64,000 nt of DNA from SYFT01 sp964471115 (GTDB taxonomy: Bacteria > Acidobacteriota > Vicinamibacteria > Vicinamibacterales > SCN-69-37), in contig CAYYFE010000009.1 of assembly GCA_964471115.1 (NCBI GenBank), positions 1 through 64,000 on the forward strand. The letters are read 5' to 3'. The number at the start of each line of letters is the position of its first letter. Within the stretch, counting starts at the first letter, position 1. The position numbers were made by a program, and so were the translations under genes. Below the pieces are notes generated by a model. The model was not told the origin of the DNA, did not search any database, and saw only the letters and a list, made by a program, of their open reading frames with translations. Below are positions 45,038 through 53,051 of this stretch, piece after piece.

Positions 45038-45720
45038 TGAGCGTCGTTGTTGCGCTGCTCACACGGTCGCCCTCGGACCCGCGCCTCAAGGCCAGAATTG
45101 CGCCGCTCGTGCCGGAGTTCGAGCAGCGGCGCGAACTCGTGCTCGCGTTCATCGATGATCTGACCGAGCGGGTGTCCGCGCTGCCCGACGTGACGCTCAG
45201 TATTGCCGTGACGCCGCCGGTCGAGGGGTTTCGTCTGGCCCGCCCGTGGATCGCCGGGCGTCAGCTGCTGCCGCAGCGCGGCGCCGTGTTCGGCGATCGC
45301 CTGCGCAATGTCATCGCCGATCTGGCCGCGACCGGCGCCACGCAGATCGTGTTGCTCGGCGCTGACGTGCCCGATTTGCCCGCGTCGGCACTCACCGATG
45401 CCGTCGCCCGCGTCCGCGCCAGCGCCACGACCGTCGTCACCGGCCCGGCCGGAGACGGCAGCTTCTATCTGCTTGGCCTCACCGTGACCAGTCGCGTCGT
45501 GCCGGATCTGTTCACGAACGTGCGGTGGGGCACGCCGTACATGCTCGAGGACGTGGAGGCCGCCGCGCGCGCGCATGGGCTGACCGTGACGCGTGTGCTG
45601 GACTGGCACGACGTCGACACCCCGGAGGACGTTCGGGAACTGGCGGCCCGGCTGCGGTACGATCCGGCCGCGGCGCCGCGCACCGCCAAGGTCCTCGCCA
45701 GTCTCGGCGAGCGCACGTAG
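45037..45720 (+). CDS. DUF2064 / TIGR04282-type nucleotidyl- or glycosyltransferase-like protein
   Basis: The protein has 227 residues. Motifs LLTRSPSDPRLKARI, QRGAVFGDRLRNVIADL, VLLGADVPDLPASAL and VTGPAGDGSFYLLGLT match the GT-A-like DUF2064 family: GDSPxLP and GPAxDGGYxLxGL positions. Asp in GADVP would bind metal. The substrate is unknown. It ends the dnaX-ybaB-recR transcript. Confidence 0.82.
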   Translation: MSVVVALLTRSPSDPRLKARIAPLVPEFEQRRELVLAFIDDLTERVSALPDVTLSIAVTPPVEGFRLARPWIAGRQLLPQRGAVFGDRLRNVIADLAATGATQIVLLGADVPDLPASALTDAVARVRASATTVVTGPAGDGSFYLLGLTVTSRVVPDLFTNVRWGTPYMLEDVEAAARAHGLTVTRVLDWHDVDTPEDVRELAARLRYDPAAAPRTAKVLASLGERT

Positions 45721-45745
45721 CGCGGCCCGATCTGCCGGGCCGCGA

Positions 45746-46084
45746 TCACAACATCTGGTTGACGGTCTCCAGCAACGTGGCCGGCGTCATGGGTTTCTGC
45801 AGAAACGTGGATGGCGGCGCCGGCGCCAGATCAGGATCGGGCAGGTAACCCGACATCAGCACCACCGGCAGCGTGGGCCGTCCCACGCGCAACTGCGCCG
45901 TCAACTCCCGGCCGTTCACGTCGGGCAGCACGAAGTCGACAATCAGCAGATCGATGGGTTCGGTGACCGCCAGCGCCGACGCGGCATCGCCGCATTGGAT
46001 CACGCGGTGCCCCTTGCGCTCGAGAATCCGCGCGACGAGCTGCCGGATCGGCGGCTCGTCGTCGACGACGAGAATGGCGGCCAT
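45746..46084 (-). CDS. Single-domain response regulator
   Basis: This 112-residue receiver has ILVVDDEPPIRQ, LLIVDFVLPDVNG, VLMSGY and FLQKPMTPATLL, so the Asp pair, phospho-Asp, Thr/Ser and Lys are all present. There is no output domain; it probably acts through protein contacts. It is the last gene of a leftward pair with the membrane protein gene. Confidence 0.9.
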   Translation of the reverse strand: MAAILVVDDEPPIRQLVARILERKGHRVIQCGDAASALAVTEPIDLLIVDFVLPDVNGRELTAQLRVGRPTLPVVLMSGYLPDPDLAPAPPSTFLQKPMTPATLLETVNQML

Positions 46085-46099
46085 GCGCGAAGGATACCA

Positions 46100-47077
46100 T
46101 CAGCCGCGCCGCAGCGCGCGCAGGCCCACGAGGCCAAGTCCGACGGCGACCCACGTCAAAACCCGCGCTTTCCGCACCAGCGCCAGCGTCAGTCCGGCGG
46201 CCGTGCCCAGGCCGATGACATCCGACAGACCCGACGCGCTCACTTCGTCCACACCGACGCGCAGCGGGACGATGCGGAAGGCGACGTTGATGATGCGATT
46301 GAGGGTGTCGAACAGGAAGGCGTGCAGCCAGTCCGACGAACCGGTCAGCAGGTACAGCGTCAACCACGACTCCAGCACGCTGCACACGTGGAACGCCACC
46401 ATGCACACGGCGACCGTCGCCATGCGCCAGGGGGACGAACGCAGGCCGCGATACGTCAGCCGTTCGATGTCGTGCAGCCGCGTCAGCGCGCGGGCCAGCC
46501 GGCGATCCGGGCGCAGCTGAATCCGCGAGATGAAGCCGGGCCGCTTCCACACCAGCCACAACGCGGCCAGCAGGATGACCGCCATCAGGCCGATCGAGAC
46601 GTACGCGGCGCTGCGCCAGGCATCGGGCAACACGAACGTGGCCAGCAGTGTCAGCGTGCCGGCCACGATGACCAGGGCGACCGAGACCGAGTAGAAGAAG
46701 TTTTCAGCGGTGAGCGCGCCCAGCGCTTCATCGGCCGGCACGTGGGCCGACAGATACAGCGCCTTGGCCGGTTCTGACACCAACAGGGAGAGGAACGACA
46801 GGTTGCCCAGCGCGTCGCCGCTGACCGTGGCGGCCACCGCCGTGCGTAGCGGCACGGGGCGATGGTGGTCGGCCGGTGTCACGAGCGCCATCCAGGACAG
46901 CGACCGCAACACGTACCGCGCGCCGGACAGCAGCAGGATGCATGCGAACCCCAGAGGGCCCACCGCCTGGAACCCCGCGATGATCTCGCCGAGGCCGACG
47001 CTTCGCACCTGCCACACGACGAGCGCCAGGCCCGCGACGGCAATCGCGGCCGGAATCCAACGCTTCACGCGGACCAC
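46100..47077 (-). CDS. LPG-synthase-type flippase-like membrane protein (UPF0104)
   Basis: This is a 325-residue protein with about eight helices. VAATVSGDALGNLSFLSLLVSEPAKALYL and FDTLNRIINVAFRIVPLRVGVDEVSA resemble the lysylphosphatidylglycerol synthetase membrane domain family, which flips lipids without the aminoacyl-transferase part. The start is GTG 47077. The substrate is unknown. It is divergent from the DUF4203 gene. Confidence 0.82.
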   Translation of the reverse strand: MVRVKRWIPAAIAVAGLALVVWQVRSVGLGEIIAGFQAVGPLGFACILLLSGARYVLRSLSWMALVTPADHHRPVPLRTAVAATVSGDALGNLSFLSLLVSEPAKALYLSAHVPADEALGALTAENFFYSVSVALVIVAGTLTLLATFVLPDAWRSAAYVSIGLMAVILLAALWLVWKRPGFISRIQLRPDRRLARALTRLHDIERLTYRGLRSSPWRMATVAVCMVAFHVCSVLESWLTLYLLTGSSDWLHAFLFDTLNRIINVAFRIVPLRVGVDEVSASGLSDVIGLGTAAGLTLALVRKARVLTWVAVGLGLVGLRALRRG

Positions 47078-47083
47078 TATAAT
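47078..47083 (+). promoter_or_regulatory. TATAAT -10 box, possible leaderless mRNA
   Basis: A perfect TATAAT lies seven bases upstream of the ATG at 47090, so transcription should begin at or next to the start codon. The -35 region is GC-rich without a good match. Confidence 0.5.
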
Positions 47084-47089
47084 GTGCCG

Positions 47090-47707
47090 ATGCTTCCTGC
47101 CGCCTATGCCGTGCCTGCGGCCGTTGTCCTTGCGGTCAGCGGGGCGGTGGCGTGTTTTGCCGGCTATCGGCTCTTCCGCGTGGTGCTGGGCGTCTATGGA
47201 TTCATCCTGGGCGCCATGGTCACCTCGTCGGTGATGGGCACGGCAAACGTCTGGGCGCTGGTGATTGCGGCGGTCGTCGGCGGGCTGGTCGGCGCGGGGT
47301 TGATGATTGCGGCGTACTTCGTCGGCGTCGGTCTGATTGGCGCCGGCCTGGCGTCACTGGGGCTGCACCTGGTCTGGCGCGTGGTGGGCGGCGATCCACC
47401 GGTGGCGGCGCTGGTCATCGTGGCCGTGCTGGGCGCGCTGGGCGCGCTGTCGGTGGCCCGCCACGTGGTCATCATCGGCACGGCGCTGGCCGGCGCGTGG
47501 ACGCTGCTGGTGGGCGGCCTGGCGTTGGCCGGCGATCGGTACGGCATGTTGTCGGTGACGGCCGAGAACATCTGGGTGGTGTATGCCAACGGCCCGTGGC
47601 CCGGCTACTGGCAGGTGACGGCCGCGTGGGTGGGCCTGGCCCTGTGCGGCGCGACCGTGCAGACGGTCACGACGGGGAAGACGGGGAAGGCGAAGAAGAG
47701 GTCATAG
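47090..47707 (+). CDS. DUF4203 / TMEM198-like membrane protein
   Basis: The 205-residue protein has seven short helices rich in Gly and Ala. GYRLFRVVLGVYGFILGAMV, VVGGLVGAGLMIAAYFVGVGLIGAGLA and HVVIIGTALAGAWTLLVGG follow the TM7S3/TMEM198 (DUF4203) pattern. The start is ATG 47090. The role is unknown in bacteria. A 14-bp tandem repeat follows its stop. Confidence 0.8.
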   Translation: MLPAAYAVPAAVVLAVSGAVACFAGYRLFRVVLGVYGFILGAMVTSSVMGTANVWALVIAAVVGGLVGAGLMIAAYFVGVGLIGAGLASLGLHLVWRVVGGDPPVAALVIVAVLGALGALSVARHVVIIGTALAGAWTLLVGGLALAGDRYGMLSVTAENIWVVYANGPWPGYWQVTAAWVGLALCGATVQTVTTGKTGKAKKRS

Positions 47708-47725
47708 GGCGCAGGGACAGGGCAC

Positions 47726-47770
47726 AGGTAATAGGGATTAGGTAATAGGGATCAGGTAATAGGGATCAGG
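47726..47770. repeat. 14-bp tandem repeat (AGGTAATAGGGATC)
   Basis: Three units of AGGTAATAGGGATC (the first ending T) occupy the gap before the osmC gene. Confidence 0.85.
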
Positions 47771-47830
47771 GACAATTTAGCCATGTAGGGCGTGCCGCTC
47801 TTGGGCGCGCCGATTTGGGAGGACTATCGA

Positions 47831-48268
47831 ATGGAATTTTCGCGACAGGCAACCATCAACTGGTCGGGTTCGATCATGGAAGGCAAGGGCTCCGTGGCGG
47901 CGGGGTCGGGGGCGTTTTCGCTGCCGGTGACCTTTCCGCGCCGCATCGGCGAGCCGGAAGGGGTGACCAGCCCTGAGGAGTTGATGGCGGCCGCGCACGC
48001 GGCGTGTTACGCGATGGCGCTCAACGCCACCGTGGGCAAGAAGGGCGGCGCCATCGGCAAGACGACGATCACCTGCAAGGTGACGGCGGACAAGGGTGAT
48101 GCGGGCATCACGATCACCACGTCGGCGTTGTCGCTGACGGTGGAGGGCCTGACCGGGATCGACGCCGCGGCGTTCCCCGAGGTGGCCGAAGCGGCCAAGA
48201 ACGGCTGCCCGGTGTCGAAGGCGTACGCCGGGTCGATGAAGATCACGCTGGACGTCAAAGTCCTCTAA
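47831..48268 (+). CDS. osmC: OsmC-family peroxiredoxin
   Basis: The 145-residue protein has the two catalytic Cys in AAAHAACYAMALN and KNGCPVSKAYAGS, and the conserved GVTSPEELMAAAHA stretch. It reduces organic hydroperoxides. GGGAGG lies upstream of ATG 47831. A strong hairpin follows the stop codon. Confidence 0.92.
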   Translation: MEFSRQATINWSGSIMEGKGSVAAGSGAFSLPVTFPRRIGEPEGVTSPEELMAAAHAACYAMALNATVGKKGGAIGKTTITCKVTADKGDAGITITTSALSLTVEGLTGIDAAAFPEVAEAAKNGCPVSKAYAGSMKITLDVKVL

Positions 48269-48275
48269 CCCAGGG

Positions 48276-48298
48276 GGCCGGGGCTGTCAGCCCCGGCC
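48276..48298. terminator. GC hairpin after osmC
   Basis: The 10-bp stem GGCCGGGGCT/AGCCCCGGCC has a 3-base loop, seven bases after the osmC stop. It has the same core as the terminator at 22314 but no T tract, so termination strength is uncertain. Confidence 0.6.
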
Positions 48299-48331
48299 GC
48301 TCCTGCGATACAATTCCTGTTCTGCCTGTGT

Positions 48332-48406
48332 TCCTCGGTAGCTCAATGGCAGAGCATCCGGCTGTTAACCGGAGGGTTGCTGGTTCGAGTCCAGCCCGAG
48401 GAGCCA
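48332..48406 (+). tRNA. tRNA-Asn (anticodon GTT)
   Basis: Acceptor TCCTCGG pairs with CCGAGGA, discriminator G, encoded CCA. The D arm has GCTCAATGGCAGAGC, the anticodon loop is CTGTTAA (GTT) and the T arm has GCTGGTTCGAGTCCAGC. It is the intact copy; its 3' end is repeated downstream at 48482 and 53052, so it served as an integration site. Confidence 0.97.
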
Positions 48407-48481
48407 AACTCCGATTCCGGAGTTTGGCTCTCGGCCTGTCCTGAGGCATCGAACCCCTCGCTTTCAGCTCGGTGTTCTCGG

Positions 48482-48503
48482 CGCGAGTCCAGCCCGAGGA
48501 GCC
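48482..48503 (+). repeat. Short direct repeat of the tRNA-Asn 3' end
   Basis: CGAGTCCAGCCCGAGGAGCC and the next two bases equal 48386-48407 exactly, 96 bp downstream of the tRNA. IS481-like sequence begins right after it. It looks like an att or target scar. Confidence 0.85.
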
Positions 48504-49160
48504 AATTTCCGCTGGCCCATTCCGGGGACACGGGTATCAGTCTCGGACCGAAGGGGTTATCGATCGGTTCGAGGCGGCACGTCCCGTCATCGAAATGCCC
48601 CAAGTCGTGGCGTATGAAGGTCACGAGCCAGATGTGGTTGTCGACCTGTTTGACGCCCACCTCTTGTCCGCCAAAGGCCTAGGACACCTTGATTCTTTCG
48701 TTCGATAGTAGATCCGGCCGCACGTAGTGATGATGGCCGCCTAGTCATGGCCTGGATGCTTCAAGGACTCGAGGCCTTGGTAGGCCCAGGCCGGAGGGGT
48801 GTAGCGACTGGCGGGGGGCGCCATGTCCAAGGCTCGGTGCGGCCGTTCGTGGCTGGACTGAATGCGTGAAGGCATCGAAACAGGCTTGTTGCTGCAGAAC
48901 GTTGGCCACAGCCGGCCGGCTCGGTTCGGTCTTGAGCGTGATATGGAGCCGGTCGTGGTGGCCATCTTGCTCGGGATGGCCGGGGGCGATGCGCTCGAGA
49001 CCGATGCCGAGGCGGAGCCACCGCACGGCCCGCCTGCTGAGCTCGTACAGCGCGTGCGTGGACGAAGTCGGGACGCCGTGGTCGGTGCGAATGGCGTCGG
49101 GCATCCGAACGCCTCAAAGACCCGCTCAAAGACGACAAACGCGGCGCGCTCGTTGGTCGT
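48504..49160 (-). pseudogene. Decayed IS481-family transposase, copy A
   Basis: Minus-strand pieces in different frames match one IS481 transposase. AFVVFERVFEAFG is frameshifted into MPDAIRTDHGVP (second Asp), then GIGLERIAPGHPEQDGHHDRLH (catalytic Glu region, Glu changed to Asp), then a C-terminal block with DNHIWLVTFIRHDLGHFDD and RLEPIDNPFGPRLIP. At least two frameshifts separate them. The 3' half (48505-48830) is repeated at 53096-53430. The upstream end abuts the methyltransferase remnant. Confidence 0.82.
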
Positions 49161-49202
49161 CGACAGCGCCGGCGATTGTGAGCAACTGCGCCAACAACAA
49201 CC

Positions 49203-49444
49203 TCCTTTTGGAGACGCCGGTGGTCCAACGTCTTACGCCAGTGGAATGCGAGCGTCTTCATGGCTTTCCAGACACTTGGACCTAGGGCTTTTCCGACGCC
49301 CAGATTTATAGGCAGTGCGGCAACGCGGTCACCGTGAATGTGATTGAAGCGGTCGCTGAACGGCTTGCTCCATCCACCAGCCGCCCGGAAATGCCGAAAA
49401 ACGGGCACAATTACAGGGTTGACAAGCGTGTCAACCCTCGATAA
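49203..49444 (+). pseudogene. C-terminal remnant of a C5-cytosine DNA methyltransferase
   Basis: In one frame the sequence reads VVQRLTPVECERLHGFPDTW, then an in-frame TAG at 49283-49285, then SDAQIYRQCGNAVTVNVIEA to a TAA at 49442-49444. RLTPxECxRLxGFPDxW and YxxxGNAVxVxVI are motifs IX-X of Dcm-type enzymes that methylate cytosine at C5. The N-terminal two-thirds, with the PC and ENV motifs, is missing and replaced by the IS481 remnant. So it is a dead fragment, with an amber stop as well. Confidence 0.82.
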
Positions 49445-49445
49445 T
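49416..49445 (+). promoter_or_regulatory. Promoter with overlapping palindromic operator for the kinase cassette
   Basis: The -35 TTGACA (49419-49424) and -10 GATAAT (49440-49445) are 15 bp apart. A perfect palindrome, GGGTTGACA and TGTCAACCC with a 4-base loop (49416-49437), covers the -35 and spacer. The GTG start of the XRE gene is at 49454, eight bases after the -10, so the mRNA should be leaderless. The layout fits autorepression by the XRE protein. These bases also form the last codons of the methyltransferase remnant. Confidence 0.75.
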
Positions 49446-49453
49446 CTCGAAGG

Positions 49454-49738
49454 GTGAACTTCGCTCAGATCCTTCGGCAGCTACGCAACGATGCAGGTGT
49501 TGGGATCAAGCGGCTCGCTCCTGAACTCGGGGTCAGTTACAGCTACGTCAGTAAGCTCGAAAGTGGGGAAGTGAACCCCTCCGAAGAACTCGTCGGACGG
49601 GTAGCAGCATATTTCAACTACGACCGGGATAGGCTGCTGCTTTCGGCTGGCAAGGTGCCGCCGGAAGTGCTCAGGATTCTCCAAGATCATCCTGACGATG
49701 CGGTTGACTTCCTGCGTAAGCGCTTCGGAAGTGCCTAG
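49454..49738 (+). CDS. XRE-family regulator, restriction-controller-like
   Basis: This 94-residue protein has an XRE HTH in residues about 4-60: LRQLRNDAGVGIKRLAPELG, SYSYVSKLESGEVNPS. A C-terminal tail follows (DRDRLLLSAGKVPPEVLRIL, then DAVDFLRKRFG), a form I associate with regulators placed in restriction-modification loci; that association is from memory. The start is GTG with no ribosome site, fitting a leaderless message. Its TAG overlaps the GTG of the kinase gene (TAGTG). It most likely binds the palindrome just upstream. Confidence 0.85.
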   Translation: MNFAQILRQLRNDAGVGIKRLAPELGVSYSYVSKLESGEVNPSEELVGRVAAYFNYDRDRLLLSAGKVPPEVLRILQDHPDDAVDFLRKRFGSA

Positions 49739-50826
49739 TGGTCTCGCAGCAGGACCTTCTGACGCTGCTAGAGCAGCGAACGGACATTGCCGGACGCTTC
49801 ACCAAGCTCCAGCGAGTTGGGTCGGGTGGCGGCACTTTCTCTGCTCTCGTGTCGGCAGACGATGCCCACAGCGGTCGCCGGGTTGCCGTAAAGGTTTGCC
49901 TGCCGAATCTTCCAACGTATCGCGTTGAGTGCTTCGATCGCGAGGCACAGATACTCGGTCTCCTCCAAGGCGAGCCTGACATCGTGCAACTGGTCTCCGG
50001 CAAGTCACAATTCATCGAGACGGTATCGACGCAGGGAGGAATGAAACTCTCGTGGCCTTTTGATTATTACTCACTTGAGTTGGCCAAGACGGATTTCGAA
50101 TCTGTGATAGCGGATGGCGGATGGCCACCTGAGCTATCTCTCGTTGCCTTTCGTGAACTGGTTCGTGCTGTCCAAAGAATCCACACTCGGAGGATCGCCC
50201 ACAGAGATCTGAAGCCAGGAAATATGCTCGTCATGCCCGATCGAACGATCAAATTGTCAGACTTTGGCACCGCACGGGTATTGGATGGGACTACGGGTCC
50301 GTTGCTCGCGGCGTACCCAGGGCCACCAGGTGACCGCCGGTACTGTGCGCCAGAAATGCTGGGTTGCTTGCATGATGAGAATCCCGAAATTGCTTTCGCG
50401 TCCGATTTCTTCTCGCTTGGGGCCATTCTTTTCGAAATGTTCGCCGGAACGAATCTTGGCCTGCGGCTTTTCAACCCTCAATTCTGGGCGGATATCGCAC
50501 AGGCGATGCTGTCAGTGAAACCGGGTATGAGGAAGGCGACGTACGACCAGATCGTCGGGAGCATCGCGAATTCTCGTCCAATCCCCAGTGTGGCTGCGTT
50601 TGGGCCCGTTGTGCCCCCAGCCATTCGTGATCGCCTTGACGAGTTGTGTCGAAGTTTGGCCGCAATCGACTATCGAACCCGGTTATGTGATTTCGACCGG
50701 ATCTTTAACAGAATCAATGTTTGCCTGATCATCATCAGAAATGATCAGGCCTATCGGCGCTGGCTGGATCAGAAGAGAAGCCGACGCTCTTCTCTCGTAG
50801 CCAGCACCTCTGGGGTGATGTCGTGA
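49738..50826 (+). CDS. Ser/Thr protein kinase (Hanks type), soluble
   Basis: Residues about 20-300 form a complete kinase domain: Gly loop VGSGGGTFS (27-35), Lys52 in VAVKV, helix-C Glu69, catalytic loop HRDLKPGN (155-162), DFG at 175-177 and APE at 204-206. All catalytic residues are present, so it should be active. There is no membrane helix, PASTA or other sensor; the C-terminal ~60 residues have no recognised fold. Coupled at both ends: TAGTG with the XRE gene and GTGA with the TPR gene. Partner choice is probably set by the TPR protein. Substrate unknown. Confidence 0.92.
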   Translation: MVSQQDLLTLLEQRTDIAGRFTKLQRVGSGGGTFSALVSADDAHSGRRVAVKVCLPNLPTYRVECFDREAQILGLLQGEPDIVQLVSGKSQFIETVSTQGGMKLSWPFDYYSLELAKTDFESVIADGGWPPELSLVAFRELVRAVQRIHTRRIAHRDLKPGNMLVMPDRTIKLSDFGTARVLDGTTGPLLAAYPGPPGDRRYCAPEMLGCLHDENPEIAFASDFFSLGAILFEMFAGTNLGLRLFNPQFWADIAQAMLSVKPGMRKATYDQIVGSIANSRPIPSVAAFGPVVPPAIRDRLDELCRSLAAIDYRTRLCDFDRIFNRINVCLIIIRNDQAYRRWLDQKRSRRSSLVASTSGVMS

Positions 50827-52625
50827 TCGAAACAGTTCTTGCAACTCCTACGACGGAAGAGCGGCCGCTCGTTGGACCTGTATTTTTCGTCAACTCGCCG
50901 GCTGTGAATCCTTTCGTTAATGCAGGGTCAGTGACGTTTGTTAGAGCAGATGACCATCTTGACCTGCAGTGGGTTAACGAAACGGATCGTCCATTGAGCC
51001 GCGCAGCGGAGGATCTTGGCGAGGAGTTTATTGCGCGCTCGCGATCTGAAACACAGCGCCATCCGGAGAGTGCCAGGGCGTATACGAACCTTGGTGCTGC
51101 GTTCATGGCCAGTGGTCATATCGATGAAGCGATTGAGGCCTTCCAGACGGCTCTCAAGTTCAGCAAACTGCACTACGCGGCGCTCGCTCACCTTGCTCGT
51201 GCCCGGTTTCTGCGCATGGAGTTTGCAGAAGCCGGTCAGTTGGCGGCGGTGCTCACTGCGAACTTTTCAAGGGATGCCGTCGGGCCATTGCTGAAGGGGT
51301 GCATCGCGGCGCGTCTCGGGCGGGTAGAGGAGGCCATCCACGAGTTGACTGTAGCGGTGGCGCTTGATGAGAAGTCGGCTCTCCCACATTTTCTGCTTGG
51401 TATGGTTCTCCTCGGGATCAAGCGCGACCGAGAGGCCATTGCCCATCTGCGAGAGGCAACGCGGCTAGACGATCGCTCCCCTGCTCTTCAACGAGGATTG
51501 GGAGTGGCGTATGCGTCCCAGGGTGATTCTGCGAAGGCGATCAGAGCGTTGAGGACGTCTCTCACGCTGGATCGGAATTCCTCCGAAACGGTTCATGCGC
51601 TGGGCCGGGTCTTGATGCGCAGCGGCGACAACGAAGAAGCAGTTCAGGTTTTGGGCGATTTCATCTCTCGAAATCCTGGGGACCGTCTCGGTCGGGAATT
51701 GCTGGCACAAGCCTACAAGAAACAGGAGCAACGGCGTGAAGCTGTGCGGCATCTGCTGCGTGCCCTCGAGAGCCTCGAAGGCGATCAGTCGCCCGAGGGG
51801 ACCGAGGAGCGAGCTCGGTTGATGAACAACATAGGTGCAGCGTGGGCGTCATTCGGATCGTTCGACGAGGCAGTCAAGTGGTACAAGAGGGCGCTCGAAA
51901 CGTCGCCCCATCCAGTTCCGTTTCGAAACCTCTTCGGCGTGTACGCTGAACTGCAGAACACCGTGGAGGCAAAGCGTCTCCTCGATCGATGGTTGGCTTC
52001 GTTTCCGGAGGACGAAGAAGCAAGGCTCCGGATGGCTGTCCGAGATTGTGAAAGCGGGGATCGTAGGGGACTAGAGGTTCTTTCAAGCCTCACCGAATCA
52101 AAGGAGGTAGGTGCGCGAGCCTACGCGGTGCGAGGGTGTTTGCTCTCAGAACACTTTAGGAGCTCTGCCGAAGCGATTTCGGTTCTTGAAGAGGGATCCC
52201 GTAGGTTTCCAGAGGACACCGCGATTGCCAACAACTTGGCCTATGTCTATCTGATGGAAGGAATTCCATCGAAGGCGCGGGCTGTGCTGGAAAGCGTAAA
52301 GGATGAAGATGTCGCGGAGTCTGTGCATCTCACCGCTACCTGGGGGCTCTTGCTGTTGTGGGAAGGAGACATTCAGGGTGCAAGAGAACAGTACTCGCGG
52401 GCGGCCGAACTCGCCAAGGAGACGGGGCGTCGAAACCTGTCGAAGAGTGTTCAGCAAAAAATGCATCTTGAACTCGCGCGGCACTACGTGCGCGTCGGTG
52501 ATTCTGCTCTGGCTCGCAACGAAGTGAGGGAGGGCTTGGCGATCGGTGGTCGTCACAAATACAGGGATGATCTAAAACTCCTGAAGGACAGGCTTTTGAC
52601 GACGGGCCGGGAATCGTCACAGTAG
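50823..52625 (+). CDS. TPR-repeat protein coupled to the kinase
   Basis: The 600-residue protein starts at GTG overlapping the kinase stop (GTGA). The first ~80 residues are not TPR (PVFFVNSPAVNPFVNAG region). From residue ~84 on there are about 12 TPR-like pairs, e.g. RAYTNLGAAFMASGHIDEAI, LQRGLGVAYASQGDSAKAIR and MNNIGAAWASFGSFDEAVKW. There is no signal peptide or membrane helix. Such superhelices scaffold protein complexes or sense peptides; here it probably serves as the kinase's regulator, target or adaptor. Base composition is lower in GC than the backbone. Confidence 0.85.
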   Translation: MIETVLATPTTEERPLVGPVFFVNSPAVNPFVNAGSVTFVRADDHLDLQWVNETDRPLSRAAEDLGEEFIARSRSETQRHPESARAYTNLGAAFMASGHIDEAIEAFQTALKFSKLHYAALAHLARARFLRMEFAEAGQLAAVLTANFSRDAVGPLLKGCIAARLGRVEEAIHELTVAVALDEKSALPHFLLGMVLLGIKRDREAIAHLREATRLDDRSPALQRGLGVAYASQGDSAKAIRALRTSLTLDRNSSETVHALGRVLMRSGDNEEAVQVLGDFISRNPGDRLGRELLAQAYKKQEQRREAVRHLLRALESLEGDQSPEGTEERARLMNNIGAAWASFGSFDEAVKWYKRALETSPHPVPFRNLFGVYAELQNTVEAKRLLDRWLASFPEDEEARLRMAVRDCESGDRRGLEVLSSLTESKEVGARAYAVRGCLLSEHFRSSAEAISVLEEGSRRFPEDTAIANNLAYVYLMEGIPSKARAVLESVKDEDVAESVHLTATWGLLLLWEGDIQGAREQYSRAAELAKETGRRNLSKSVQQKMHLELARHYVRVGDSALARNEVREGLAIGGRHKYRDDLKLLKDRLLTTGRESSQ

Positions 52626-52639
52626 AGAAACGGAGACTC

Positions 52640-52915
52640 ATGGACCTCCACACAGAGAACAGCCGACATTTTCAGGTATCCGGCGACACCGTTTACAGCA
52701 AGTCGGGTCGACCTGTGGGTCGAATTCGCGGCGAAAGGGTCCTTGGCACAGACGGGCGGTGCATCGGGACGATCGTCAAGGATCGTCTTGTGTACCGGTC
52801 GACGCACAGTGCATTGATCGGTTCACCGTGTGCAGTGGCAGGCCGAGCGGGAACCGCGAGGGCCAGTAGAGTTGGATCCGCGATCTGGGGCGACGAACCG
52901 AGAACTCCCGACTGA
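52640..52915 (+). CDS. Small beta-repeat protein, possible '4-fold beta flanker'-like
   Basis: This 91-residue protein begins 14 bp after the TPR gene and is probably in the same operon. Residues about 13-55 contain two and a half repeats of the form DTVYSKSGRPVGRIRG / ERVLGTDGRCIGTIVK / DRLVYRST, short beta hairpins with a Gly-Arg turn. This resembles small 'beta flanker' proteins often placed beside toxin or defence genes; that link is from memory and weak. The C-terminus is low in complexity (AVAGRAGTARASRVGSA). Function unknown. Confidence 0.6.
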   Translation: MDLHTENSRHFQVSGDTVYSKSGRPVGRIRGERVLGTDGRCIGTIVKDRLVYRSTHSALIGSPCAVAGRAGTARASRVGSAIWGDEPRTPD

Positions 52916-53051
52916 TTCACAAAAGGACTGTTCTGGCAGTTGAGTGACCTGCCCATTCCTTGCTTATCCGTGTTCACATCGAACGACAATTCGAAGCAGC
53001 GATTAGCAGCGGCCGCACCGTACTAGTTGCGGCAACTTCTCGTTCTTCACC

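Noticed and set aside
48377..48708. Small frames overlapping the tRNA-Asn region
   Set aside because: They translate tRNA and IS481 sequence in the wrong strand or frame.
49203..50826. An active restriction-modification system
   Set aside because: The methyltransferase lacks its catalytic domain and has an amber stop; no endonuclease motif is present in the neighbouring genes.
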